From positions 1 through 39,429 of the forward strand of contig CALXXL010000019.1 in assembly GCA_944392655.1 (NCBI GenBank): DNA of 39,429 nt. The letters run 5' to 3'. The stretch is from an uncultured Victivallaceae bacterium. GTDB lineage: Bacteria; Verrucomicrobiota; Lentisphaeria; Victivallales; Victivallaceae. The notes under the pieces are model-generated. The model did no database searches, was not told where the DNA came from, and worked only from the letters and a program-made list of their open reading frames with translations. A program made the position numbers and the translations under genes. Position 1 is the first letter of the stretch. Each line of letters begins with the position of its first letter. Below are positions 17,381 to 24,871 of the stretch, piece by piece.

Positions 17381-17827
17381 ATGATGAAATTAAACTTAAA
17401 AAAGGGGTATCAACCCGATATCGAAGACAACACACTCAGAGCGCCCATTGTATCTGGAAATATCGCCAATCGTCCAATAATCACAGATCATTATTTCCCC
17501 GGCGGCGCAGATTATCTTCTCACTCTTTTTAAACGCCGATTCCATACATCGCCATTCCCATTAACTACAAATAAACTGGAAACCATTGTCAGAGCCATAG
17601 ACGTGGAAGGGCCACGACTATTGGGATTTTATTATCCAGCAGAATTACATAAAGAATGCCAAGTATTACTACCGCATCCGATCATATCTTTTTACGATTC
17701 CGGATTCAGGCGGATGTTTGATATCTGGTGTGCCAATCCGTTCTATTTCCGTTGCCGGGTTATTGGAACAGTGCTGTACTATTATCTTGCGATTCAAAGT
17801 GAGAGTGAGAAATCATGCTTACAATAA
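17381..17827 (+). CDS. Hypothetical protein (148 aa) paired with the following gene
   Basis: A 148-residue protein with no family I can name. It is moderately rich in Pro, Phe and Tyr, has no signal peptide and no clear membrane helix except a short hydrophobic C-terminal stretch (VIGTVLYYYLAI). A weak GGG-containing site precedes the ATG, and the second codon is also ATG. Its end overlaps the start of the 547 aa gene by 13 bases, so the products are probably made in a fixed ratio and may act together. Confidence 0.5.
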   Translation: MMKLNLKKGYQPDIEDNTLRAPIVSGNIANRPIITDHYFPGGADYLLTLFKRRFHTSPFPLTTNKLETIVRAIDVEGPRLLGFYYPAELHKECQVLLPHPIISFYDSGFRRMFDIWCANPFYFRCRVIGTVLYYYLAIQSESEKSCLQ

Positions 17828-19458
17828 CAAAAGAAACAAATGACATAAACAGCATTGAATATGAAGATGCACGCTCCAGAGTCGCAATCTGGGCTATTAA
17901 CCATGCAGACTCCCCAGAGATTTCACGCTTAGGAGATCTGACTTTTATTCCAGCACAAGGAGGCTTCTCCAACCATAACGGATCAATTCTTATAAATACA
18001 CGTGAACCAGGAATAAATGTCTCAAGGGTCCCTCTGTTATCTGATACAAATTATCTTATGGCGCCTGGTTATCCGGTGACTCCATTGCGTATGCCGGTAT
18101 TCTATAACTCTGTGGATACATGTTGTTTTGAAGATGTTCTTTCTGAAATGCTTGGTGGAATTAATTATATTGCGATGGCACAAAAGCTTAATCTATATCA
18201 AATTGATATGGACTCGACTTATGGCAAATTGACCCGTTCCCACATAGAACTTACCGGCCAGTTACCTGATTTTTCTATCCCTTATCTATTCTGTGGCAAT
18301 GCAAATTGGTCTATGATAAATGTATACACATATTTACCATATCGGAATATACCTGCTGGATGTGAGGTTAAATTTTTCAAATATAAGGATGCACCCGGAA
18401 TATTTCCATTCTTTTTCAAGCCGTGCAAATCCGGAGTCTCTCGCATTCAATACGATCTGACGGCTAAACGTCGTCGCTTTTCAACTGCACTGCCAATCGT
18501 TAGAGCGAACCGGAATATTGACTGGATATGTACAGCAGGAGGAGCAGAAAACCTGGATTGGGAAATATTCCGTAATACAGCATCTGAAATCATACTGCCC
18601 TATTACCCGTCAGATCAGCTTTTTAATCGGACTGCCTTTGCAGAAATATGGCCTGTTCTCACAGAAAGTAAACGACACAATATAAAAATACAAATCCGTC
18701 AAGTTACAGCAAAAGAAATCGCCCCCCATAATGCTCATATGACTGAAACGATAGAAGAGAGTAAGACCTCTATTATTAATGAAAATGAACTTAAGAAAAG
18801 AGCGCATGAATACGGTATAAAGCTCGATCCAGTATGGAAGATAAAACCTTACGAAATTGTTATGCGGCCTAAGGATCATCCCAACAATCTTCCATATTTC
18901 TGGAATAACGGTTTTATCACTCTGTTTGAGGGGACTGGAGTAAATCAATTTATGCTGCATTTGCTAAGATTGTTGCTTTCTCGGCAAATGGACAATGACT
19001 TTGAATGCAGTGCCCCCGAAAGTATTGTTATTGTAGTTCAATGTGGCTACGAAGGTTATATCAAAAAATGCCTTCATTGTCTTTCTCAAAGCCCTTCAAT
19101 ATCTATCGTGAATAGTGAAATTATGAAGCAGGATAGCGAACTTGAGTCTTTCCTAATAGAAAAGCGGGCGAAAGCATTGTTTTTTTATGTATCTGATAAT
19201 AATTGTGTAAAAGAATTTACCAGTGGTCTAAGATTAGCTGTTGTCGAAGAAGTTCATGTCGCTATTTTCTCGGGTTTGGCTGATGAAAATACCCAATTCA
19301 GACCGTTTGCAGATCAAACTTATTTTGTAAAAACCGCCAATACAAAACCTGGAGTTTGGGTGAAAGATATGACAACTGGCAAGATCAGTCAATATCTTTT
19401 TGATTCTGCTGGCAATGTAACAATAAGCCCAGGCACAGAAGCTGATATGGTAAAATAG
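17815..19458 (+). CDS. Unknown 547 aa protein, possibly a degenerate TOPRIM/RecA-like replication protein
   Basis: No confident family. Two stretches recall primase-helicase fusions of integrative elements. Around residues 240-290, TAGGAENLDW ... EIILPYYPSDQ is laid out like the TOPRIM segment that normally reads SGGANAIDKTDW ... WPDND, but the acidic metal ligands are mostly gone. Around residues 365-385, ITLFEGTGVNQFMLHLLRLL looks like a RepA/AAA_25 Walker A in which GKS/T has become VNQ, and RAKALFFYVSDN sits where Walker B is expected. If so, the protein is a catalytically dead relative kept for binding. That is inference from pattern only. It sits downstream of the SF3 helicase and overlaps the 148 aa gene. 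The frame is long and intact. Confidence 0.45.
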   Translation: MLTITKETNDINSIEYEDARSRVAIWAINHADSPEISRLGDLTFIPAQGGFSNHNGSILINTREPGINVSRVPLLSDTNYLMAPGYPVTPLRMPVFYNSVDTCCFEDVLSEMLGGINYIAMAQKLNLYQIDMDSTYGKLTRSHIELTGQLPDFSIPYLFCGNANWSMINVYTYLPYRNIPAGCEVKFFKYKDAPGIFPFFFKPCKSGVSRIQYDLTAKRRRFSTALPIVRANRNIDWICTAGGAENLDWEIFRNTASEIILPYYPSDQLFNRTAFAEIWPVLTESKRHNIKIQIRQVTAKEIAPHNAHMTETIEESKTSIINENELKKRAHEYGIKLDPVWKIKPYEIVMRPKDHPNNLPYFWNNGFITLFEGTGVNQFMLHLLRLLLSRQMDNDFECSAPESIVIVVQCGYEGYIKKCLHCLSQSPSISIVNSEIMKQDSELESFLIEKRAKALFFYVSDNNCVKEFTSGLRLAVVEEVHVAIFSGLADENTQFRPFADQTYFVKTANTKPGVWVKDMTTGKISQYLFDSAGNVTISPGTEADMVK

Positions 19459-19459
19459 T

Positions 19460-19615
19460 CACAGACAAGAGGCGCAGGAGAAGGCGATTCGCACACTAAG
19501 TACAGCGTCGCCCCAAACCGCCGAAGCCCGGATATCCACCGCCTTGCAATTGCTCTCCACCATCCCCGACAAAACCGATCTCCTGTTAGCTTTAGAGAAA
19601 ATTTTGACACAATAA
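19460..19615 (+). pseudogene. C-terminal remnant of a second tyrosine integrase
   Basis: Directly after the stop of the 547 aa gene, one frame reads HRQEAQEKAIRTLSTAS, then helices SPQTAEARISTALQLLS and TDLLLALEKILTQ, and a TAA at 19613. This parallels the tail of the intact integrase in this window (YTHVGDAAQRQAINAIS ... INEVLTLLKG ... ELIEQIIQILE). No start codon and no catalytic domain precede it. Its base composition is clearly more GC-rich than its surroundings. I read it as the end of an older integrase gene truncated by deletion or by insertion of the present element. Confidence 0.6.
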
Positions 19616-20442
19616 TGATTTAACTTGTATCAGCGTCATAAAAGGAGCTGATTATAGGTTTATTTAATAAGCAAACACGTTTTGTTCGAGGAATGGATTC
19701 AATTTTTTTGTTATTGCTATAGGAGTAATAGTTTTCTCGTCTTTTAAGTCTTTTAAGCCAGGCCATAATCAATATATTCAACAAAATCTTTTGTGTAGGA
19801 AAAGTAATTTTTATAAGCATTTCTAATGCTTTTCCCTATTACTCTATCACTGATTCTAACCAATACAATATCATTAGGGGATTACTTTTTTCTAATTCAA
19901 AGTATCTCTTATTGGCTTTTGCAAAGGATTGAAACATCCCACCGTTTAATTTAAATTTATTCGGCGAAAAGGCGCGTTTGATTTCCCTATAAAACTGCAC
20001 TGCTCTCAAACATAAAGCTGGAGGATTAAAGAAAAAATGAAGTTTGAGTTCCCTATAAAACTGCACTGCGAGTTCAAATAAAAATTTATTCAAATCGTGA
20101 CTGATTGGTCAACGCACATTGGTGCAATTATTTTTTTATTTTCTCATGTTTCAGTTTGTGTCCTTGTTTGTCAGTTAAATTGGAAAAATATCATTTCCAT
20201 TATGCCGTCGTTATAAGTCTGGGATATTTTTTATTCAATTTTGTTGCATCTTTCAACGTAAAATTCATTCTACACCTTGCCATATTAGAGATTTTGCGAT
20301 TACTTGTAAACTTATTTCACAGGTCGCGGTGTAGAATATCACCCCTGGCCTAACAAACTTAAAAAAGAATGAAAAAAGTTGAGCCAACTTGCCCGTAACA
20401 GTATATTATGGATGCCCTTCCAAAAAATAAGGAGGCTCCGTC
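19616..20442. other. AT-rich region with no supported gene apart from the CRISPR-like relic
   Basis: About 830 bases separate the integrase remnant from the IS4 relic. Short open frames exist on both strands (for example 19620-19820 and 19839-20093 minus, 20105-20353 plus), but none has a ribosome site or recognisable sequence, and one of them simply reads through the two repeats. The only structure seen is the pair of 36-base repeats at 19976-20077. Confidence 0.5.
19976..20077 (-). CRISPR. Two-repeat CRISPR-like relic (36-bp repeats, 30-bp spacer)
   Basis: Two direct repeats start exactly 66 bases apart, at 19976-20011 and 20042-20077, leaving a 30-base spacer at 20012-20041. The first repeat is 36 bases with inverted ends (GTTTGA ... 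TCAAAC on either strand). Read on the minus strand it begins GTTTGAGAGCAGTGCAG, like type II repeats. The second copy matches 27 of the first 28 plus-strand bases and diverges over the last 8, as the degenerate outermost repeat of an array does. The 36/30 geometry is the usual type II one. There is no cas gene in the window, and neighbouring positions 66 bases away on each side hold no third repeat. Two copies alone cannot rule out another kind of repeat. Confidence 0.45.
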
Positions 20443-20710
20443 ATAAAGAATACATCCGCAAGTCTGTTTCGTCAAGTGCTGGATTTGATCCTGAAGCGAG
20501 AATTTAAAAAAATCGTGATAAAATATGATGGCGACAGACGAAAACAGTCCTTTGACTATTTTGTCCATTCTGTGTCGCGGATATTTTGTCAACTGGCCTA
20601 GGCGAACAGCTTGTGTGAGATTTGTTGCGGCATGAGAACACGCGGTGGAAGGCTGAACCATCTTGGAATGGAAGGCGCCCCGAGCAAATTGAGAATCAAC
20701 AGTTTCTTAA
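20443..20710 (+). pseudogene. Decayed IS4-family (DUF4372) transposase, N-terminal part
   Basis: One frame reads SASLFRQVLDLILKREFKKI, then KYDGDRRKQSFDYFVHSV and IFCQLA, followed by TAG at 20599-20601, then ANSLCEICCGMR and LNHLGMEGAPSK before similarity fades. This is the DUF4372 N-terminus of IS4-type transposases. A good ribosome site (AAGGAGG at 20429-20435) sits 7 bases ahead of ATA at 20443, where the original ATG should be. Lost start, internal stop and missing DDE domain make it dead. The matching right end of the IS was not found. Confidence 0.65.
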
Positions 20711-20753
20711 AAATATATTACCTCTTTGATATAAGGGTAAAAAAATCGCATAA

Positions 20754-20784
20754 CCGTCCGGGTGATCTTTGAATCACCGGGCGG
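20754..20784 (-). terminator. GC-rich hairpin, possible terminator of the minus-strand genes
   Basis: CCGTCCGGGTGAT and ATCACCGGGCGG pair over 12 bp with one bulged G and one G-U, around a 6-base loop. Read on the minus strand it lies about 50 bases after the stop of the zinc-motif membrane protein and is followed, after 8 bases, by a run of seven T. Reasonable as a terminator, though the T run is offset. Confidence 0.45.
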
Positions 20785-20831
20785 AAAACTTTACTGCATT
20801 GTTAGAATTGGCGGCTCAGTTGAAGTCCCAT

Positions 20832-21284
20832 TTATTTTTTCTTCCCAGTACCATTGCAATCATTACATTTTATCTTGCCATATGAGCATTCCGGACAAGT
20901 TACAGTTCCGTCTCCATAGCAACTGGGGCATTTATTTGTACCCCATATCAGGCCTGCTACTCTTCCTTTTCCATTGCAACGACCACACTGCCACTTATAT
21001 AATCCTTCGCAGTAAGAGCATGTTTTTTCCCCTTTGCCACTGCAATTTTTACATTTGTCTGCATTGCATGATATAATTATAGCAAGCGCAAATGTCAAAA
21101 CACAATATACAATTTGTTTTTCTACAGATATATTTGAAAACACAGTAGAGATTAAACAAAATCCCATTGCAAATAGCCCTAACCAAAAAAAGAAAGATAT
21201 TGAAATTAAATGAGCAATAATAACAATAATAATAGAAATTACCAAAACTGCCCAATATATATTTTTTTTATGATAAATATCCAT
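20832..21284 (-). CDS. Membrane protein with DnaJ-type zinc-finger repeats
   Basis: The ATG at 21284 is preferred over TTG 21296, giving 150 residues. The first 75 residues hold two or three hydrophobic helices (YWAVLVISIIIVIIAHLI, FFFWLGLFAMGFCLI, YCVLTFALAIII). The rest is a cytoplasmic or periplasmic tail of Cys-rich repeats: CKNCSGKG, CSYCEG, CGRCNGKG, CPSCYGDG, CPECSYGK, CNDCNGTG. That is the CxxCxGxG zinc pattern of DnaJ's central domain without any J domain. It may bind unfolded protein or serve only as a structural zinc module. The start lies 6 bases after the end of a decayed paralogue. No sign of how it relates to the toxin operon upstream. Confidence 0.7.
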   Translation of the reverse strand: MDIYHKKNIYWAVLVISIIIVIIAHLISISFFFWLGLFAMGFCLISTVFSNISVEKQIVYCVLTFALAIIISCNADKCKNCSGKGEKTCSYCEGLYKWQCGRCNGKGRVAGLIWGTNKCPSCYGDGTVTCPECSYGKIKCNDCNGTGKKK

Positions 21285-21289
21285 AATAT

Positions 21290-21635
21290 TCAACAACTCA
21301 TTCTAAATTTTCCTTTACCAATGCATTTAGAGCATTGCATCTTGCTCTCGGAATAAATTTTTCCTGTTGCACTGCAATTGCTACATCTGACCCATCACCA
21401 CAATAATTTATGATACTATTTTTGTATACGTCAATTTCTTTTACAAAAAATGACAAGGCGTACTTGTTTTGACAGTGATTTTTTCCATGCCGTGACAAAC
21501 GCTGCATATAACTTCTTTTTTTGTCTTAGGCGAAGTGGATTTATTTTCTATGACTGCTCACAATCTGTTAGAAAACAAATCGCACCGCCCAAGACTACAA
21601 TGGCTATTAGCCAATATAAATTTTTTTTTTTGTGA
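21290..21635 (-). pseudogene. Frameshifted paralogue of the zinc-motif membrane protein
   Basis: Three frames together give one protein like its downstream neighbour: a membrane helix YWLIAIVVLGGAICFL near 21610, then EVICSVCHGMEKITVKTSTPCHF, then CSNCSATGKIYSESKMQCSK with CIGKGKF and a stop at 21290-21292. They are separated by frameshifts and stops, and an 11-T run (plus strand) sits at the N-terminal end where slippage is likely. No intact reading frame remains. A duplicate gene in decay is the simplest reading. Confidence 0.6.
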
Positions 21636-21691
21636 CGAAGTTTATTTCAAATATTGAGTATCTTCCTTAGAAGGAATGGACAATCCATGAA

Positions 21692-21994
21692 TTAGTATTC
21701 AAAATTGATTTCGCAGTCCCCCTCATTGTTAAATTCAAAATGCGAAATATTCCATCTTTCAATAGATTTTTTGCGAATTGATTTAAATGTTTTTTCTAAA
21801 GCATCTATATCTTCTTCGTCAAAGTCTACAGGATATTTTCCATCAGCGCAATCTGCCCATGAATCAATTCCATAATCACCATCCGAGTAAAACTCAAACT
21901 GCACAGTCATCTTTTCCCAATTTTCGGGAGCGTATTGTGCAACTACATTTGCAAGTTCTTGCATTTCAGAACCAAAATCAATTTCTTTAGACAT
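21692..21994 (-). CDS. YezG-like immunity protein
   Basis: A 100-residue acidic protein. ELANVVAQYAPENWEKMTVQF, a central DGDYGIDSW and the end HFEFNNEGDCEINFEY follow the YezG/DUF600 layout (N-terminal helix ending P-x-x-W, then beta strands and a C-terminal F-x-x-D-F-x-Y). In Bacillus, YezG-type proteins neutralise LXG toxins such as YeeF that carry the Endonuclea_NS_2 nuclease. The gene overlaps the nuclease gene by 8 bases, exactly where an immunity gene is expected, and its many acidic residues suit masking of a basic nuclease. Last gene of the operon. Confidence 0.72.
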   Translation of the reverse strand: MSKEIDFGSEMQELANVVAQYAPENWEKMTVQFEFYSDGDYGIDSWADCADGKYPVDFDEEDIDALEKTFKSIRKKSIERWNISHFEFNNEGDCEINFEY

Positions 21995-24170
21995 TTGCTA
22001 TTCTCCTTGTCTTTTGTACGCCATCAATGACATAGCGAATTGTAAATTTATCTGGACGAAGCGTATCGGGGTTTGGGTAATGCGGCATAATCGTATACTC
22101 AACTTTTTTTCCTGCTCGTAGCGCTCTGCCCATTTCGTTTTCTATTCTTTTAATTACACTGCGATTAACCGTTCGTGTCTGTGGAACATGATTAATTAAC
22201 GAACCTGACCCACCATAATTAGCTGGAATTAAATGACCGCCTTCATCGCCAACTCGTCCCATTTTAGCAGCAATATTTTGATTTTTAACGCTTCTAATTC
22301 CCTTGATATTTTTTAATTTTCCTGTTGCCTTTATTACACGTCCTTGCTTATCGGTGATATAAGTGAATCCATTCTTAATGTAGCGAGCATTAGGTTTTAA
22401 TCCAGTCTTTGTAGCAACTTTTGTCGCTGTTTTTGCGACAGTTTTAGCTCCTGCTTTTGTACCTGCATTCTTAATAACAACCTTCCCGGTTTGCGTTGCT
22501 GAATTTTTTGCGAATGCTTTAGTTCCATGCTTTAATGCACTTTTACTTACATTCTTTGCGCCTTGCTTCGCCGCAACTTTTACACCTCCCTTGACAACAG
22601 TTTTTGCTCCGGCAACCACAGCCGTTTTTGCAACAGATGACGCAACAAAAGCCACAGCGATTGTTGCGACATCAACACCCGCCCAAAAATAGTCCCATCC
22701 TGAAAGTTTTGCACCGAGGTCGGCTTTTGCTCCTAAATTGACAATAGAACCGCCAGGAATATATGTAATCCAACCTTCTTCAAATTTTGCTCCAGTATTT
22801 TCGGTGTCAATGTATTTTTCTATCGTAGTTTTTTCGCCTTGCAAAGATGCCGTTGTTTTTATTGTTGAGAATTTTTTACAAGCCTCCTCAAAACTATTTA
22901 TATTAGCTAAATTAATATTATCTGAATCGGACAAATACTCACTATACTTATGCTGAACCTCAATACTGACTGATTTATCTGATGTAGTTATTTTTTTCCC
23001 CAGAAAACCATCGAGATCCCATTTATAATTATGAAAATGTTCTTCTGTTGTATATTCAGATGTTTGAGTGAGTATTGCTTCCTTTGTCCAAGCCACTGCA
23101 GACTTATTTACTTCGGCGATTTGTTCTGGTGCAAATGAACCATGCAAATGAAATGTTTCATTAGGACCTGCAGAGAATTCAATCATATGCTTTCTATCAA
23201 GCAACAGCTTGTCAAGTTCTGATTGTGAAAATTCAACAGTGCAAGAATCCTTTAAGTTCAATACATTAATTTCAAGGTGTTTAGTTGTTTCAATATCTCT
23301 ATGCTGAAATTTCTCTGTAACTTTATCAGTCTTGTACCAAGCCCTATTGTCTTCACGTCTATCAATTTTAAACTTTTCTGCAGAGTTTAGTGGAAGAGAT
23401 GATGCCAATTCTTTAGTTTCCAAATCAGCTGATAATTCTCTTATTCTGACTTTTGCATCTTCAAGTTTGTATTTTGTCAAATAGGGAGTGAAAACTTTGA
23501 ATGTTACCATATCTGTCAAATCTACCAATGCAAGATAAACTTGACGGATAGATGGGATATTTCCATGACGAATCTCTGATAGTATGTCGGATAGGTGTCC
23601 GTATTCCAAATATTTTCGGTCAACAACTCTTTCTTCAATCCAAATCAACGCAGTCTTTTTATTGCCATCCACTACAACCTGTTCATTTATTATATTGCGT
23701 TCAATAATGATTTTTTGAGCATCGGTCTTCAATTGTTCCTTAATTGTTGGGGCCTGATAACAACGGTCTAATAATTGTTGAGTTTCAGGTTTCGTTACAG
23801 GTGACAAATTAACATTGTCCCTACTTCCATGGGCAACTTTTTCTGTTGAAGTTACCTTCGCATTAACTTCTCCGCCAGCCATAATTTCGACCCCTTGTTC
23901 GGTTCCGACTGAAGGTGTTGCCATACTAGGATTTTGATTGTCTGCCTTTCCTTGTCCAACTGCCGCTAAACCAGTATATATTGGGGTTGCAAACTCATCT
24001 ACTATTTCTGACTCATAAATTCCTTTGGATATCATTACTGTTGCAAGTTTGCGAATGGCATCGAGCTTCTTTGCATTAGGACTTGCGATTGCACCACTTG
24101 CGATTGCATCACTTGCAGTTGATGCAGTTGTTGCGGCTGTCGCTGCAGTTGCTGTAATAGGTTCTACCAT
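21987..24170 (-). CDS. Large toxin-like protein with C-terminal Endonuclea_NS_2 nuclease domain
   Basis: A 727-residue protein in three parts. Residues 1-40 are Ala/Thr-rich. The middle (about 130-480) is an unknown mixed alpha/beta region (EERVVDRKYLEYGHLSDIL, RQVYLALVDLTDMVTFKVF). From about 505 a hydrophobic stretch (DVATIAVAFVASSVAKTAVVAG) leads into Lys/Ala repeats (KxxAKxGAKxxxK). The final 90 residues match DNA/RNA non-specific endonuclease type 2: GDEGGHLIPANYGGSGSL with likely catalytic His646, then NHVPQTRTVNRS, KRIENEMGRALRAGKKV and a closing RYVIDGVQKTRR. In polymorphic toxins this domain degrades nucleic acid of rival cells. It is coupled to the preceding gene (TAATG, 1-base overlap) and to the immunity gene. 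Confidence 0.8.
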   Translation of the reverse strand: MVEPITATAATAATTASTASDAIASGAIASPNAKKLDAIRKLATVMISKGIYESEIVDEFATPIYTGLAAVGQGKADNQNPSMATPSVGTEQGVEIMAGGEVNAKVTSTEKVAHGSRDNVNLSPVTKPETQQLLDRCYQAPTIKEQLKTDAQKIIIERNIINEQVVVDGNKKTALIWIEERVVDRKYLEYGHLSDILSEIRHGNIPSIRQVYLALVDLTDMVTFKVFTPYLTKYKLEDAKVRIRELSADLETKELASSLPLNSAEKFKIDRREDNRAWYKTDKVTEKFQHRDIETTKHLEINVLNLKDSCTVEFSQSELDKLLLDRKHMIEFSAGPNETFHLHGSFAPEQIAEVNKSAVAWTKEAILTQTSEYTTEEHFHNYKWDLDGFLGKKITTSDKSVSIEVQHKYSEYLSDSDNINLANINSFEEACKKFSTIKTTASLQGEKTTIEKYIDTENTGAKFEEGWITYIPGGSIVNLGAKADLGAKLSGWDYFWAGVDVATIAVAFVASSVAKTAVVAGAKTVVKGGVKVAAKQGAKNVSKSALKHGTKAFAKNSATQTGKVVIKNAGTKAGAKTVAKTATKVATKTGLKPNARYIKNGFTYITDKQGRVIKATGKLKNIKGIRSVKNQNIAAKMGRVGDEGGHLIPANYGGSGSLINHVPQTRTVNRSVIKRIENEMGRALRAGKKVEYTIMPHYPNPDTLRPDKFTIRYVIDGVQKTRRIANV

Positions 24171-24871
24171 TATTTCGCCTCCGTCAGTTCATAGTGCATT
24201 CTCAGTAATTTAAATGCATACCCAGTTTTCATGGAAAAATCATTATCTTCTTTTGGCAAATGACACATTATGGCCAGTTTTAATTCATTATTTTGCGAAT
24301 AGTCAAGATTTGAATTAAAACATAATCTTTTTGCGACGGCATCTAAGCTTTTATCAATTTTATCAATATTCGCATTTTCATTTGTTAAAAATAGTTCGTC
24401 AATTGAATGGACAAGTTCTGGAAGTAAATCTGAACTGACCGGAAGAAGAATAATGTCCAAAATATAATCAAGCAAGGAAAGTGGCATCTTCTTGTTTGTC
24501 AGGCAAGATGATAATCCGCTCCACGCATCAACTGTGCGTAATTTTGATAAACATTCAAGACAATCTTCGCCTTTTAGGAAGCTATTCATAAAAATTTGAA
24601 AATTTTCATATAGTAAGGCTGTTGCATTAATATCTAACTCAAATCTGGTCTGCATGATATTTACAAACTTGCTTGCAGCCTCTTCTAATAGGCGTTGCAT
24701 GGAAACTATAGGTTGAGTTCCTGCAATTGTTTCCATATGACGTATAAAATCTGGACGTAATATAGCTAAATCATGAGTATCACATTTTAGTCCATAAATG
24801 AGTAATTGACCGAACCAGATTATAAAAACATTATTTTCCTCTGACTCAATCCTTGAATCTGCGTGCTTCAT
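24170..24871 (-). CDS. Unknown helical protein between HerA and the nuclease
   Basis: Starting at ATG 24871 (a further in-frame ATG is at 24895) the protein has about 233 residues, is almost all helical and has no motif I recognise. Several cysteines (DCLECLSKL, SSCLTNKK) are scattered. It overlaps the end of the HerA gene by about 25-50 bases and the nuclease start by 1 base, so it is certainly in the operon. A chaperone or adaptor linking the nuclease protein to the ATPase is a guess based on position only. Confidence 0.6.
   Translation of the reverse strand: MKHADSRIESEENNVFIIWFGQLLIYGLKCDTHDLAILRPDFIRHMETIAGTQPIVSMQRLLEEAASKFVNIMQTRFELDINATALLYENFQIFMNSFLKGEDCLECLSKLRTVDAWSGLSSCLTNKKMPLSLLDYILDIILLPVSSDLLPELVHSIDELFLTNENANIDKIDKSLDAVAKRLCFNSNLDYSQNNELKLAIMCHLPKEDNDFSMKTGYAFKLLRMHYELTEAK

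Noticed and set aside
19839-20093. 84-codon minus-strand frame with an apparent internal protein repeat
   Set aside because: The protein repeat is only the two CRISPR-like DNA repeats read through; no start signal.
19910-20143. Additional CRISPR repeats 66 bases to either side of the pair
   Set aside because: The expected positions (about 19910-19945 and 20108-20143) do not resemble the repeat.
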